Assembly: GCA_937967995.1 (NCBI GenBank)
Contig: CALBTB010000004.1
Span: 1-64,000 of the forward strand
DNA length: 64,000 bases
Reading direction: 5' to 3'
DNA from: an uncultured Gammaproteobacteria bacterium
GTDB taxonomy: Bacteria > Pseudomonadota > Gammaproteobacteria > UBA6429 > Thiohalophilaceae
The notes under the pieces were generated by a model that saw only the letters and a program-made list of their open reading frames with translations, was not told the origin of the DNA and did no database searches. Shown in pieces: positions 16,988 to 27,270 of this stretch (position 1 is its first letter; each line of letters starts with the position of its first letter). The position numbers were made by a program, and so were the translations under genes.

Positions 16988-18772
16988 TCAAGAATCAGTC
17001 GATTTTGGTGATTTGCGCAGTTTGATATGCAATTCGCGCAATTGACGCTCACTCACGGTTGACGGTGCCTGTGTCAGCAGGCAACTGGCTGTCTGGGTCT
17101 TGGGAAATGCCATTACTTCACGTATGGAACTGGCTCCCGACATCAGCATAACGAGCCGATCCAGACCAAAGGCCATGCCGCCATGTGGGGGTGCACCGTA
17201 TTTAAGGGCATCCAGCAGGAAGCCGAATTTTTCCTGTGCTTCCTGATCGTCGATACCCAGTTGTGCAAACACCTTGCGTTGTACCGCTTCACGATAGATA
17301 CGCATGGAACCACCGCCAATTTCTGTCCCGTTCAGCACCATGTCATAGGCACGCGAATGGCAGTTACCGGGGTCGCTCGACAATCTATCGATGTCGTCTT
17401 CTTTGGGTGAGGTAAACGGATGATGCAGTGAAATCCAGCGCTTCTCCCCTTCGTCCCATTCAAACATGGGAAAATCCACCACCCAGGCCGGTGCCCATTG
17501 CGAGGTAAACAGATTACGATCGTGACCCAGCTTCACACGCAATGCACCCAGTGCTTCATTAACAATACGGGCCTTGTCTGCACCGAAAAATATAACATCG
17601 TCGTTTGCTGCACCGGTGCGTTCTAATATGGTGGTAATCGCTTCATCGGGCAGGAATTTCAGAATCGGTGACTGTAACCCGTCACGGCCTTTGCTCGTGT
17701 CATTCACCTTGATATAGGCCAGACCCTTGGCGCCATAAATCTTGACGAAATCGGTATAGTCATCGATTTCCTTACGCGTTAACGCATTACCACCGGGCAA
17801 TCGTAGCGCCGCAACCCGACCATCAGGATCCGTGGCCGGACCACTGAATACCTTGAATTCCACATCCTGCAGCACATCGGCAATATCAACCAGTTCCAGG
17901 TCGATACGTAGATCCGGCTTGTCCGAACCATAACGCTGCATTGCCTCGGCATACGTGATGCGTGGAAATGGTGTTGGTAAATCCACACCGATAGTTTTAC
18001 TGAACAGTTCCACGATCATGCCTTCCATGAGCTCCATGATCTGTTCTTCTGAAAGAAAGGAGGTCTCGATGTCGAGCTGGGTAAATTCCGGTTGTCGATC
18101 GGCACGCAGATCTTCGTCGCGAAAACAGCGCACGATCTGGTAATAGCGATCCAGGCCTGCCACCATCAGCAACTGTTTAAATATCTGTGGTGATTGTGGC
18201 AAGGCAAAAAAGGCACCTTCATGGGTACGGCTTGGCACCAGGTAGTCGCGTGCACCTTCCGGGGTGGCCTTGGTCAGCATGGGCGTTTCGATATCCATGA
18301 AACCATTCGCTTCCAGATAGTCGCGTAACGTGCGCGTCACTTCGGAGCGCAGTTTCAGTCGCGCCAGCATCTCCGGGCGACGTAAATCAAAGTAACGGTA
18401 CTTAAGACGGTTTTCTTCCGAGACACTGTCATCGTCGATCATGTAGGGCGGCGTTTCGGATTTATTGAGAATGGTCAGCTCGCTACCCAGCACTTCGATT
18501 TCACCGGTCGCCAGATTGGGGTTGATGGTGCCTTCGGGGCGACGACGTACCTTGCCTGTCACCTTGAGTACAAATTCATTGCGAACACTTTCGGCTATCT
18601 GGAAGATGTCCGGGTTGTCCGGATCATAGACGACCTGAACAACCCCTTCCCTGTCACGCAGATCAATAAAAATCACGCCGCCGTGATCACGACGCCGGTG
18701 TACCCAGCCGCAGACCTCCACGACCTGGTCGATGTGATCAGCGGTCACCTGACCGCAGTAGTGTGTTCGCAT
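16988..18772 (-). CDS. aspS: AspS, aspartyl-tRNA synthetase
   Basis: 594 aa class II synthetase. N-terminal OB-fold anticodon-binding domain (1-110), motif 2 IVRCFRDEDLRADRQPEFTQ, a GAD insertion domain in the middle, and motif 3 GMAFGLDRLVMLM near the C-terminus. Length and the GAD domain mark the bacterial type. It lies downstream of an fmdB-like gene. A 186-bp gap without a gene separates it from the kinase. Confidence 0.98.
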   Translation of the reverse strand: MRTHYCGQVTADHIDQVVEVCGWVHRRRDHGGVIFIDLRDREGVVQVVYDPDNPDIFQIAESVRNEFVLKVTGKVRRRPEGTINPNLATGEIEVLGSELTILNKSETPPYMIDDDSVSEENRLKYRYFDLRRPEMLARLKLRSEVTRTLRDYLEANGFMDIETPMLTKATPEGARDYLVPSRTHEGAFFALPQSPQIFKQLLMVAGLDRYYQIVRCFRDEDLRADRQPEFTQLDIETSFLSEEQIMELMEGMIVELFSKTIGVDLPTPFPRITYAEAMQRYGSDKPDLRIDLELVDIADVLQDVEFKVFSGPATDPDGRVAALRLPGGNALTRKEIDDYTDFVKIYGAKGLAYIKVNDTSKGRDGLQSPILKFLPDEAITTILERTGAANDDVIFFGADKARIVNEALGALRVKLGHDRNLFTSQWAPAWVVDFPMFEWDEGEKRWISLHHPFTSPKEDDIDRLSSDPGNCHSRAYDMVLNGTEIGGGSMRIYREAVQRKVFAQLGIDDQEAQEKFGFLLDALKYGAPPHGGMAFGLDRLVMLMSGASSIREVMAFPKTQTASCLLTQAPSTVSERQLRELHIKLRKSPKSTDS

Positions 18773-18843
18773 GATGCCCTGCTATGTCCTGTGTGACAAA
18801 GGCGGGAATGGTACGTTCTGGCGCAGGCGCATGCAAGCGCCGG

Positions 18844-19134
18844 TCAGCTACCGCTCTGGTCCGATTTTACTTTTGTGCCTGCTTTTGGCTTGGATTCCGG
18901 CTTTTTCTCGCTGCCGGAGGCCGCTTTCTCCCCGGCCAGGTTCTTCTTGTTACTGCCCTTGAAATCCGTTTCGTACCAGCCGCCGCCCTTGAGGCGGAAA
19001 CCGGCGGCAGAGACCTGTTTCTGCAGGCTCGCTTCCCCGCAACTGGGGCAATCGGTGAGTGGCGATTCACTCAGTTTCTGCAATTTCTCCAGCGTGTGGC
19101 CACAGGCCCCACAGGCATATTCATAAATTGGCAC
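18844..19134 (-). CDS. FmdB-family zinc-ribbon protein
   Basis: 96 aa. Two CxxC knuckles, CGACGH and CPSCGE, form a zinc ribbon in the first 40 residues; the remainder is Gly/Lys/Ser rich with K-P-E-S-K repeats. I start at the GTG at 19134, which gives the family N-terminus (M/V)PIYEYACGACGH and has GAGG 6 bases upstream; an upstream ATG would add four non-family residues. FmdB-like ribbons frequently precede aspS in proteobacteria; their role is uncertain. Confidence 0.88.
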   Translation of the reverse strand: MPIYEYACGACGHTLEKLQKLSESPLTDCPSCGEASLQKQVSAAGFRLKGGGWYETDFKGSNKKNLAGEKAASGSEKKPESKPKAGTKVKSDQSGS

Positions 19135-19311
19135 AACGCACCTCACAACGACATACAGGTTCGCCCGATAGGATGTGGTCTATTTACGGGCAATTCAAGT
19201 CATAAATACCGTACTGTTACTGATTTTGCGGCCGGCTTTCGGTCCATCTGAAGAATTGATGGTATTCTTGGCAGCTGTTGTCGAAAACCGGAACTTAAAA
19301 AGGATTCACCA

Positions 19312-20154
19312 GTGTCACAGCCTGATCGTAGTGTCCTGATCACGGGCTGCTCCAGCGGTATCGGTCTGGCCGTTGCGCGGGGCCTGCAGGCGCGTGGTTA
19401 TCAGGTGTTTGCCACCGCGCGCAAGAAAGAAGATGTCGAACGACTCAAAACTGAGGGACTGGTCAGCCTGCAACTGGATCTGGATGACACCCTGTCCATC
19501 AAGAACGCCGTCAAACAGGTATTACATGAAACCAATGGTCGCCTGTATGCCCTGTTTAACAATGGTGCCTATGCACAGCCAGGAGCAACGGAAGATCTGA
19601 GTCGGGAAACCCTGCGCAAGATTTACGAAACCAACCTGTTTGGCTGGGTGGAGCTGACTAACCTGGTTATTCCGATAATGCGGCGACAGGGCTATGGTCG
19701 AATTATTCAGAACAGCTCGGTGCTGGGCCTGGTGGCGATGCCATTTCGCGGCGCCTATGTCTCGACCAAGTACGCGCTTGAAGGCCTTTCCGATGCACTG
19801 CGTCAGGAAATCGAGGCGACCAGTGACAACATCTATATCAGCCTGATTGAGCCGGGACCGATAGTGAGTCGCATTCGTCCGAACTCACTCAAAGCGCTTG
19901 AGGCCAATATAGATATGGAGCACAGTGTCCACCGCGAGCTCTATAAAAAGGTCGTGGCCCGGCTGAAAAAAGAGGGGCCGGTGGCACCGTTTACCGAACC
20001 ACCTGAAGCGGTGCTGAAGCGCGTCATACATGCACTAGAAAGCCGCAAACCGCGTCCCCGTTACTATGTAACGGTACCGACATACCTGTTTGCTTATTTA
20101 CGCCCTGTTTTGCCCTGGCGAATCATGGATAAAATGCTGAAACGCTTTTCGTGA
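19312..20154 (+). CDS. Short-chain dehydrogenase/reductase (SDR) family oxidoreductase
   Basis: 280 aa classical SDR. The NAD(P)-binding motif TGCSSGIGLAVARG is at residues 11-24, NNGAYAQPG corresponds to the NNAG block, and the catalytic Tyr-Lys pair is in YVSTKYALEG. It starts at GTG with AAAGGA-like spacing. RKKEDVERL after beta strand 2 points to NADPH preference. Substrate cannot be told; similar proteins are often called SDR family NAD(P)-dependent oxidoreductases acting on lipid or steroid-like alcohols. It is divergent from the fmdB gene. Confidence 0.9.
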   Translation: MSQPDRSVLITGCSSGIGLAVARGLQARGYQVFATARKKEDVERLKTEGLVSLQLDLDDTLSIKNAVKQVLHETNGRLYALFNNGAYAQPGATEDLSRETLRKIYETNLFGWVELTNLVIPIMRRQGYGRIIQNSSVLGLVAMPFRGAYVSTKYALEGLSDALRQEIEATSDNIYISLIEPGPIVSRIRPNSLKALEANIDMEHSVHRELYKKVVARLKKEGPVAPFTEPPEAVLKRVIHALESRKPRPRYYVTVPTYLFAYLRPVLPWRIMDKMLKRFS

Positions 20155-20166
20155 GGGTTATATAAT
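20137..20166 (+). promoter_or_regulatory. Promoter inside the SDR end, for the downstream FHA gene
   Basis: CTGAAA (20137-20142) and a perfect TATAAT (20161-20166) are 18 bp apart, placing the start site near 20173, 45 bases before the FHA gene. The FHA gene can therefore be expressed apart from the SDR gene. Confidence 0.5.
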
Positions 20167-20217
20167 AGGCCTTATGCTACAACAATAATCAAATACAAAA
20201 CTCAATGGGGACCCCGC

Positions 20218-21273
20218 GTGGACATACTTGACGAATACAAGAAACAGGCAGAGAAAAAACGCCAGGATCTGGAACAGGCCACTCAGAAAGACAGTGGTCT
20301 GTATCAAGTCAGAAATATGCAGGTGATCTCCGCACTACAGCATATACACAATTACCTGCATGAGCTCATCGAACAACTGAATTTCGTCAAACCTGATACA
20401 CGCACCAATATGCAGATCGGGAGTTTTGGAGAATTCAATGAGTTGCTGCAGGGTGAGTACCGGCTCAGTAACGACAGCACCATTAATAAAGAAGTCATCA
20501 GCCTGCTCTTTTCAGTCACTAGTGATGAACCCCTGGAAGTCGAGATTGAAAACTCCCTGGAACAAAAGGAAGAATGCGAACAGCTCAAAAGCAAGGGATT
20601 ATTACTCAATTACATTTCCCGCAAACCGGACAAGGTCAGCATACAGGCCTATATTCCCGTGAGCATCGAATTTGGCTCAGACTTTTCGGAATCCGGAATA
20701 CATGTCTCTATAAAAAACTTTAGCCAGCTTGGTGCAGAACAATATCGTCTTAACACCGATACGATCGATGAAACGTTACTGGATAAACTGGGACGCTTCA
20801 TTCTGCGTGTTGACTCAGACTTTATGAATATCCTGACGGAAGACAGCCAGGGTATCAGCGTTAATGAACAAAAAAGTCCGGTGACGAATAAAGATGTCGT
20901 ACATACCGAAGAACTGGACATGTCGCGTCTGCGTTCCCTGTTCAACCGCGAACAACGCATCTACCTGACCTATCAGAACCTGATCAGGGATGTCGGATCA
21001 AGGAACCGTGAATTCGTACTGGGCCGCGCCAAAGATTGCGATCTCACCATTCAATCCGACCTGGCTTCACGTCACCATGCCCAACTGGTATTCAGAAAAG
21101 GCAAATTTGTCCTGATCGATCAGAGCACCAATGGCACCTTCGTCAAACCACAGGGTGGCAAGGAAACCTATGTGCAGTCAGAAGAATATCCGCTGGCGGG
21201 GTCCGGATTCATCAGTCTTGGCAAGGCAGTGACGGTCGACAATGACCACCTGATTTATTACAACTGCCAGTAA
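20218..21273 (+). CDS. FHA-domain protein with N-terminal coiled coil
   Basis: 351 aa starting at GTG after GGGGA. Residues 1-25 are charged and helical (EYKKQAEKKRQDLEQ), the next 225 residues match no domain I recognise, and about 250-345 form a good FHA domain: EFVLGRAKDCDLTI, SRHHAQLVF and QSTNGTFV. It lies 4.1 kb from the kinase-phosphatase-FHA row but on the other strand, so it is a candidate partner of the same kinase. The middle region may bind an effector; no function is claimed. Confidence 0.85.
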   Translation: MDILDEYKKQAEKKRQDLEQATQKDSGLYQVRNMQVISALQHIHNYLHELIEQLNFVKPDTRTNMQIGSFGEFNELLQGEYRLSNDSTINKEVISLLFSVTSDEPLEVEIENSLEQKEECEQLKSKGLLLNYISRKPDKVSIQAYIPVSIEFGSDFSESGIHVSIKNFSQLGAEQYRLNTDTIDETLLDKLGRFILRVDSDFMNILTEDSQGISVNEQKSPVTNKDVVHTEELDMSRLRSLFNREQRIYLTYQNLIRDVGSRNREFVLGRAKDCDLTIQSDLASRHHAQLVFRKGKFVLIDQSTNGTFVKPQGGKETYVQSEEYPLAGSGFISLGKAVTVDNDHLIYYNCQ

Positions 21274-21279
21274 CGAAAA

Positions 21280-22053
21280 TCAGGTACGAATCCCCACACC
21301 CTTGCGTAACAGATAAATGCTGTACGTGTACAGTACGATCACAAACGCAACGATAATTCCCAGCGCCACACCGACATCAATATCACTGACCCCCAGCATC
21401 CCGTAACGCATGGCGTTGATCATGTACAGAATGGGATTGGCATAGGAAAGGCTTTGCCAGAAGCCCGGCAACATATCGACCGAGTAAAAAATGCCACCCA
21501 GGTAAGTCAGTGGCGTCAGTACAAAGGTGGGAATAATGGAAATGTCGTCAAAGGTTTTGGCAAAAATGGCATTAATGAATCCACCAAGGGCAAACAGGAT
21601 GGATGTCAGAACCGCCACAATCAGTATCACGGCGAGGTTGTGCACCTGTAAATCTGCAAAAAAGGCCGCCACCAGTGTCACCGCTACACCCACAACCAGT
21701 CCACGTGTCAGTCCACCACCGACAAACCCCAGCAGGATCAGGTAGTTTGGCATGGGAGACACCAGCATTTCCTCGATATGACGCTGAAACTTGGAACTGA
21801 AACAGGATGACACCACGTTGGCATAGGAGTTATTGATAATCGCCATCAGAATGATGCCCGGTACAATGTAATCCATGTAGCCAAAACCATGAATCGGACT
21901 CAGTTGTGAACCGATCAGGTTTCCAAAGATAACAAAATATAAACCCATGGTGATCATGGCTGGTAGTACCGTCTGAATCCAGATACGAATAAATCGCATG
22001 AATTCCTTGATGACAATGGTCGAGAATGCCACGTATTGCTGATGCAATGTCAT
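21280..22053 (-). CDS. ABC-2 type transporter permease (YadH-like)
   Basis: 257 aa with six predicted membrane helices and the ABC-2 block around PMPNYLILLGFVGGGLTRGL and LTPLTYLGGIFYSVDMLPG, which resembles E. coli YadH. The start overlaps the ATPase stop by ATGA, so the two form one exporter. The substrate of YadGH-type systems is not established. It ends 6 bases from the convergent FHA gene. Confidence 0.92.
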   Translation of the reverse strand: MTLHQQYVAFSTIVIKEFMRFIRIWIQTVLPAMITMGLYFVIFGNLIGSQLSPIHGFGYMDYIVPGIILMAIINNSYANVVSSCFSSKFQRHIEEMLVSPMPNYLILLGFVGGGLTRGLVVGVAVTLVAAFFADLQVHNLAVILIVAVLTSILFALGGFINAIFAKTFDDISIIPTFVLTPLTYLGGIFYSVDMLPGFWQSLSYANPILYMINAMRYGMLGVSDIDVGVALGIIVAFVIVLYTYSIYLLRKGVGIRT

Positions 22054-22970
22054 AAGGCACCTTCTTCAACCAGCCTGATAAACATCTCTTCCAGACGATT
22101 GGTCTTGTTGCGCATACTGAGTACGTCGATGCCATGCCGGCTGAGTTCTTCAAACAGCGCATTGATGCTTTTTTCCTTGCTGATGCTGACTTCTATCGTA
22201 CTGTCATCGACCAGCTGTAGTTCATAACCCTGTATAGCCGGTAATGCGTTGACCGACTGACGCAGGTTTAACACAAACGTTTCAACATGCAGTTTGGTCA
22301 ACAGGGATTTCATTTCCGTGCTTTCGATTGTCACACCGTTATTGATGATGGCAATGTGTTTGCACAGGTTTTCCGCTTCTTCCAGATAATGCGTGGTCAG
22401 AATAATGGTTGTGCCCTGGGCGTTGATCTCGCGTAAAAATTTCCACATGGAGCGACGTATTTCGATATCCACCCCGGCTGTCGGTTCGTCCAGTATCAGC
22501 AACCGCGGTTCATGTACCAGCGCCCTTGCGATCATCAGACGGCGTTTCATGCCACCGGATAATTCACGCGCCATGTCCTTGCGCCTGTTCCATAATTCCA
22601 GTTGCCGCAGGTATTTTTCCGCCCGCTTTACGGCCAGTTTGCGCTCAATGCCGTAATAACCGGCCTGGTTAATGACGATCTCTGCCACCGGTTCAAACTG
22701 GTTAAAATTGTATTCCTGCGGCACAAGTCCGATACAGCTCTTGGCCGCTTCCATATGTGTATCAATATTATGTCCGAATACTTGTACATTTCCGGATGAC
22801 TTGCGCACGAGCGAGCAGACAATGCCGATAGTCGTGGACTTGCCGGCACCGTTCGGGCCCAGCAATGCAAAAAAGTCGCCCTGCTGAACTTCCAGGTCAA
22901 CGCCCTGCAGGGCGACATTTCCATTTGGAAACGTTTTATGAAGGTTATTGATCGATAATGCCGGTGACAT
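22050..22970 (-). CDS. ABC transporter ATP-binding protein (YadG-like)
   Basis: 306 aa. Walker A GPNGAGKST, Q-loop PQEYNF, signature LSGGMKRRL, Walker B LLILDEPTAGVD and the H-loop TTHYLEEAE are intact. A C-terminal domain of about 75 residues is typical of drug/polysaccharide-type exporters. I start at the ATG at 22970, overlapping the purL stop (TGATG), rather than 5 codons upstream inside purL. The pair is probably co-transcribed with purL. Confidence 0.94.
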   Translation of the reverse strand: MSPALSINNLHKTFPNGNVALQGVDLEVQQGDFFALLGPNGAGKSTTIGIVCSLVRKSSGNVQVFGHNIDTHMEAAKSCIGLVPQEYNFNQFEPVAEIVINQAGYYGIERKLAVKRAEKYLRQLELWNRRKDMARELSGGMKRRLMIARALVHEPRLLILDEPTAGVDIEIRRSMWKFLREINAQGTTIILTTHYLEEAENLCKHIAIINNGVTIESTEMKSLLTKLHVETFVLNLRQSVNALPAIQGYELQLVDDSTIEVSISKEKSINALFEELSRHGIDVLSMRNKTNRLEEMFIRLVEEGAL

Positions 22971-25900
22971 CAGCCGACAAAACAACGCGCATTACGAAAC
23001 ATCCGCATCCAGGCGCTGTCTTCTTCCCAGTTATTCGGATGCCAGCTGTTTTGTACGGTACGAAATACCCGCTCCGGGTGTGGCATCATGATTGTGAAAC
23101 GACCATCGTCATTTGTCACACCTGTAATGCCCTGCGGCGAACCGTTTGGATTAAACGGATAAGTCTCGGTGACATGACCATAGTGATCGATATAACGCAG
23201 GCTCAGTAACTTTTGTTTTAATAACGTTTCGTGTTGCTGTGGTTCTGTAAATTCAACCCGACCTTCGCCATGTGCAACCACAATCGGAATTCTTGAACCC
23301 TGCATGCCTTTTAACATGATCGAAGGTGAATCCACGACTTCCGTTAATACAAAGCGTGCCTCGAACTGTTCGGACAGGTTGCGCACGAATTTCGGCCAGT
23401 GACCGGCGCCTGGTATCAGGTCCTTCAGGTGTGACATCATCTGGCAGCCATTACAGACACCGAGCCCAAAAGTTTCTTTGCGATGGAAAAAGGCTTCGAA
23501 TTCATCGCGCGCCCGCGCATTAAACAATATCGAGCTGGCCCAGCCACCTCCGGCACCCAGCACGTCACCATAGGAAAATCCGCCGCAGGCCACCAGCCCG
23601 GTAAAATCGGCCAGGCTGACATCGCCGCGTATGATGTCACTCATGTGTACATCGATGCTGGAAAAACCGGCCCGATCAAACGCGGCGGCCATCTCAACGT
23701 GTCCGTTTACGCCCTGCTCGCGAAGTACCGCCAGTTTCGGTCTGGCACCCTTGTTAATAAACGGTGCCGCAACATCGTCGGTGGGATTAAAACTCAGGCT
23801 GGCATGCAGTCCCGGATCGTGTTCATCCAGAATCGTGTCATATTCCTGTTGTGCACAGTCGACATTGTCGCGCAGTGACTGCATATGATAAGAGGTCTGC
23901 CACCATAAACGGTGTAATTCGACCCGGGTTTTATCAAACAGGACCTCATCATCCTGTAACACGCGAATACGATCATGATCATTTAAATGCGCCACAACGT
24001 GACAATACTCACCCAGCCCCACCTCACTGATCTGAGCCAGGACATCGTCGAGTTCATCTGTTCGCACCTGTACCAGTACACCGGGTTCTTCGGTAAACAG
24101 GCTGGCCATCAGCGCCTGGTGATTACCGTTTTCATGATCAACGGTAATGTCCAGTCCACAATGTGACGCAAAGGCCATTTCACATAATGCGATCAGCATG
24201 CCGCCATCGGATCGATCATGATAGGCGAGTAATTTGTTCTGCCTGTTGAGTGTCTGTATGACATTAAATAAAGATTTGAGTAATTCGGGGGAATCAAGAT
24301 CAGCGGGATTCTGACCAATCGATTGATATACCTGCGCCAGACAACTGCCGCCCAGGCGGTTCTGGCCACGACCGAGATCAATGAGCAGGATGACGGTCTG
24401 ATCTTCGCTACGGTGTAATTCCGGCGTCAGCGTTTTACGCACATCCTGTACACGCGCAAAAGCGGAAATGATTAATGACATCGGTGCAGTGACAGACCGG
24501 TCTTCGCCATTCTCCTGCCAGACGGTTTTCATGGACATGGAATCCTTGCCGACCGGAATCGCGATACCCAGCGCCGGGCACAATTCCATACCAACTGCAT
24601 GCACAGCATCATACAGTCCGGCGTCTTCACCGGAATGACCGGCCGGTGCCATCCAGTTGGCGGACAACACGATGTCTGACAATGAATCAATTTGTGCTGC
24701 AGCAATATTGGTTATCGCTTCCGTCACGGCCATACGCGCAGACGCGGCATGATTCAACAATGCCACCGGTGTGCGCTCACCCATCGCCATGGCTTCACCG
24801 GTATAGGTATTAAAACCGGTCGATGTCACAGCGACATCCGACACCGGGACCTGCCAGGGACCGACCATCTGATCGCGTGTCACCAGTCCGGTCACACTGC
24901 GATCACCAATGGTGATCAAAAACTGCTTGGCGGCAATCGTTGGTAATTGCAGTAACCGGGTGACAGCCTCATCGATCCTGATCGCCGCTGTGTCAAAATT
25001 TTCCTGCTGAACCTTGATGTGTCTGACATCACGCAGCATTTTTGGCGGTTTGCCCAGCAACACATCCAGCGGCATATCGACCGGGGTATTACCAAAATGG
25101 CTGTCTTCCACAATCAGGCGATCATCTTCAATGGCGTCACCGAGTACCGCGTAGGGGCAACGCTCCCGTTCACAAAGTTGCACAAACGTATCCAGGTCCG
25201 ATTCCTTCACGGCCAGCACATAACGTTCCTGTGATTCGTTACACCAGATCTCCATCGGCGACATGCCGGGTTCATCATTGGGAATAGCGCGTAACTGGAA
25301 ATGCCCGCCGCGTTCGCTGTCATGCACCAGTTCCGGCATGGCATTGGACAGACCACCCGCACCAACGTCGTGTATCCACAGAATCGGATTTGCTGCTCCA
25401 CGTTGCCAGCATTGATCGATCACTTCCTGAGCACGGCGTTGCATCTCCGGATTACCGCGTTGTACCGAAGCAAAGTCGAGATCTTCATGACTGGCACCAG
25501 TGGCCATGGATGAGGCCGCGCCGCCACCCAGTCCGATCAACATGGCCGGACCACCGATGACGATCAGTTTGGCACCAACCGGTACGGTCTCCATGCTGAT
25601 GTGATCCTCGCGAATATTTCCGACACCGCCCGCGAGCATGATCGGTTTATGGTAACCGCGTACTTCCCTGCCATCATGACCATTGATGGTCTGTTCGTAA
25701 GTGCGAAAATAACCGCAGATATTCGGGCGACCAAATTCGTTATTAAATGCAGCGGCACCGATCGGGCCTTCCAGCATGATGTCGGTAGCGGACACGATGC
25801 GACCCGGACGGCCGTGATCCACCTCCCAGGGTTGCGGTGCAGCTTCGAGTTGCAGGTTGGAAACCGAAAAACCACACAGTCCCGCCTTGGGTTTGGAACC

Positions 25901-26872
25901 GCGACCCGTTGCCCCTTCATCGCGAATTTCACCACCGGACCCGGTGGCAGCACCGGGAAACGGTGAAATGGCCGTGGGATGATTATGGGTTTCCACTTTC
26001 ATCAGGATGTGCACCGGTTCATGACAGAAACGGTATTCGCGTGAATCACTGTCCGGCATAAACCGGTCCGTTTCAAATCCCTGCATCACAGCGGCATTAT
26101 CCTTATAGGCCGACAGAATGCCCTGCGGACTGGCTGCAAACGTGTTCTTAATCATTTTGAACAGGGAACGTTCCTGTTGCTGACCGTCGATTACCCAGTC
26201 CGCATTAAATATTTTGTGTCGGCAGTGTTCCGAGTTTGCCTGCGCAAACATCATCAGTTCGATATCGTTGGGATTGCGTCCCAGTTGTCTGAAATTCTCA
26301 ACCAGGTAATCAATTTCATCGTCCGCCAGCGCCAGACCCCATTCCGTATTCGCTTTGACCAGGGCGTCGCTTCCACCGGCCAGAATGTCCACGCTCTTCA
26401 TCGGTGCAGGCTGTGCGTGTTCAAATAGCGCATGCGCCGACTCATCATCAAACATGACCGTTTCCGTCATTCGATCGTGTAATGCGCCGGCAAGTTGTTG
26501 CAGCGCATCGGCGTTCAGGGCTTTGGAAGACTCGACATAATAAGCAATACCCCGCTCGATTCGGCGTACCGATGTCAAACCACAATTATGTGCAATATCC
26601 GTCGCCTTGCTGGACCAGGGAGAAATGGTGCCGAAGCGCGGTGTGACCAGAACCAGCTGACCTTTCGGCTCTGCATTGAGTTTTTTCTCGTAATCGAGTA
26701 ACCGTGTCAGTTGCGCGCGTTGTTCGTCACCAGGGGGAGAGTCGGTCTCGATAAAATGATGGTATTCGGCCTGCAGACCGGTCACTGTGTCATTCAGTGC
26801 CGTAAGTTTATCCAGTATTTTTTTGCATCGGAAAGGCGATAAGGCATTACCGCCACGCAATTGCAGTATCAT
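22970..26872 (-). CDS. purL: PurL, phosphoribosylformylglycinamidine synthase
   Basis: The large single-chain form (1300 aa) that makes FGAM from FGAR, ATP and glutamine in purine synthesis. The N-terminal domain, FGAM synthase core (VETHNHPTAISPFPGAATG; LAGGVGNI; ALGIAIPVGKDSMSM) and C-terminal class I glutaminase are present. The glutaminase nucleophile is the Cys in GLGVCNGCQMM and the His/Glu pair is near MMPHPERVFRT. Length matches the gammaproteobacterial protein. Ribosome site is weak. Confidence 0.98.
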   Translation of the reverse strand: MILQLRGGNALSPFRCKKILDKLTALNDTVTGLQAEYHHFIETDSPPGDEQRAQLTRLLDYEKKLNAEPKGQLVLVTPRFGTISPWSSKATDIAHNCGLTSVRRIERGIAYYVESSKALNADALQQLAGALHDRMTETVMFDDESAHALFEHAQPAPMKSVDILAGGSDALVKANTEWGLALADDEIDYLVENFRQLGRNPNDIELMMFAQANSEHCRHKIFNADWVIDGQQQERSLFKMIKNTFAASPQGILSAYKDNAAVMQGFETDRFMPDSDSREYRFCHEPVHILMKVETHNHPTAISPFPGAATGSGGEIRDEGATGRGSKPKAGLCGFSVSNLQLEAAPQPWEVDHGRPGRIVSATDIMLEGPIGAAAFNNEFGRPNICGYFRTYEQTINGHDGREVRGYHKPIMLAGGVGNIREDHISMETVPVGAKLIVIGGPAMLIGLGGGAASSMATGASHEDLDFASVQRGNPEMQRRAQEVIDQCWQRGAANPILWIHDVGAGGLSNAMPELVHDSERGGHFQLRAIPNDEPGMSPMEIWCNESQERYVLAVKESDLDTFVQLCERERCPYAVLGDAIEDDRLIVEDSHFGNTPVDMPLDVLLGKPPKMLRDVRHIKVQQENFDTAAIRIDEAVTRLLQLPTIAAKQFLITIGDRSVTGLVTRDQMVGPWQVPVSDVAVTSTGFNTYTGEAMAMGERTPVALLNHAASARMAVTEAITNIAAAQIDSLSDIVLSANWMAPAGHSGEDAGLYDAVHAVGMELCPALGIAIPVGKDSMSMKTVWQENGEDRSVTAPMSLIISAFARVQDVRKTLTPELHRSEDQTVILLIDLGRGQNRLGGSCLAQVYQSIGQNPADLDSPELLKSLFNVIQTLNRQNKLLAYHDRSDGGMLIALCEMAFASHCGLDITVDHENGNHQALMASLFTEEPGVLVQVRTDELDDVLAQISEVGLGEYCHVVAHLNDHDRIRVLQDDEVLFDKTRVELHRLWWQTSYHMQSLRDNVDCAQQEYDTILDEHDPGLHASLSFNPTDDVAAPFINKGARPKLAVLREQGVNGHVEMAAAFDRAGFSSIDVHMSDIIRGDVSLADFTGLVACGGFSYGDVLGAGGGWASSILFNARARDEFEAFFHRKETFGLGVCNGCQMMSHLKDLIPGAGHWPKFVRNLSEQFEARFVLTEVVDSPSIMLKGMQGSRIPIVVAHGEGRVEFTEPQQHETLLKQKLLSLRYIDHYGHVTETYPFNPNGSPQGITGVTNDDGRFTIMMPHPERVFRTVQNSWHPNNWEEDSAWMRMFRNARCFVG

Positions 26873-26931
26873 TCTTAAATCCAGCGGGTTTAAAACGGTA
26901 TGATACTGGATCGCTGCGACAGCGACCAGCG

Positions 26932-27264
26932 TTACCAGCTGGCGGCGTCCTGAAGCCCCTGCATAATCGTGTTGAGGCCGGTTTCACGTAAATCCACCAC
27001 ACACACGAGGTTACTCAATCCACACACGGCCCAGACCGGACCTTTGACCAGCCAGGCACCGGGTGGTGTCCAGCCGGACATCTGTGTAAACATGGCCAGC
27101 TGGTCGGCATTTCCCTGCACCAGCCGCTTGTAATCATGTGCAAAGTGGGCAAGGCGTTGCAGCATGGCTTCATCACCCATGCCATAACCTTCTACCAGTT
27201 CGCCGTCATCCCGAAACTGGCACACCGCCATGACGCCATCTTCTGCCAGTAATCGCTTCAGCAT
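26932..27264 (-). CDS. DUF2173-like protein, third of three tandem paralogues
   Basis: 110 aa, no signal peptide or membrane helix. It has the pattern shared with its two upstream neighbours: a start LLxxxGVMAV, then F-x-D-D-G-E-L-V, a helical middle, G-W-T-P-P-G-A-W-L-V-K-G, and a C-terminal helix. This alternation of strand and helix suggests a roadblock/LC7-like fold. I assign DUF2173 from memory of the family pattern; function unknown. It is 6 bases after the middle copy. Confidence 0.7.
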   Translation of the reverse strand: MLKRLLAEDGVMAVCQFRDDGELVEGYGMGDEAMLQRLAHFAHDYKRLVQGNADQLAMFTQMSGWTPPGAWLVKGPVWAVCGLSNLVCVVDLRETGLNTIMQGLQDAASW

Positions 27265-27270
27265 GACAGT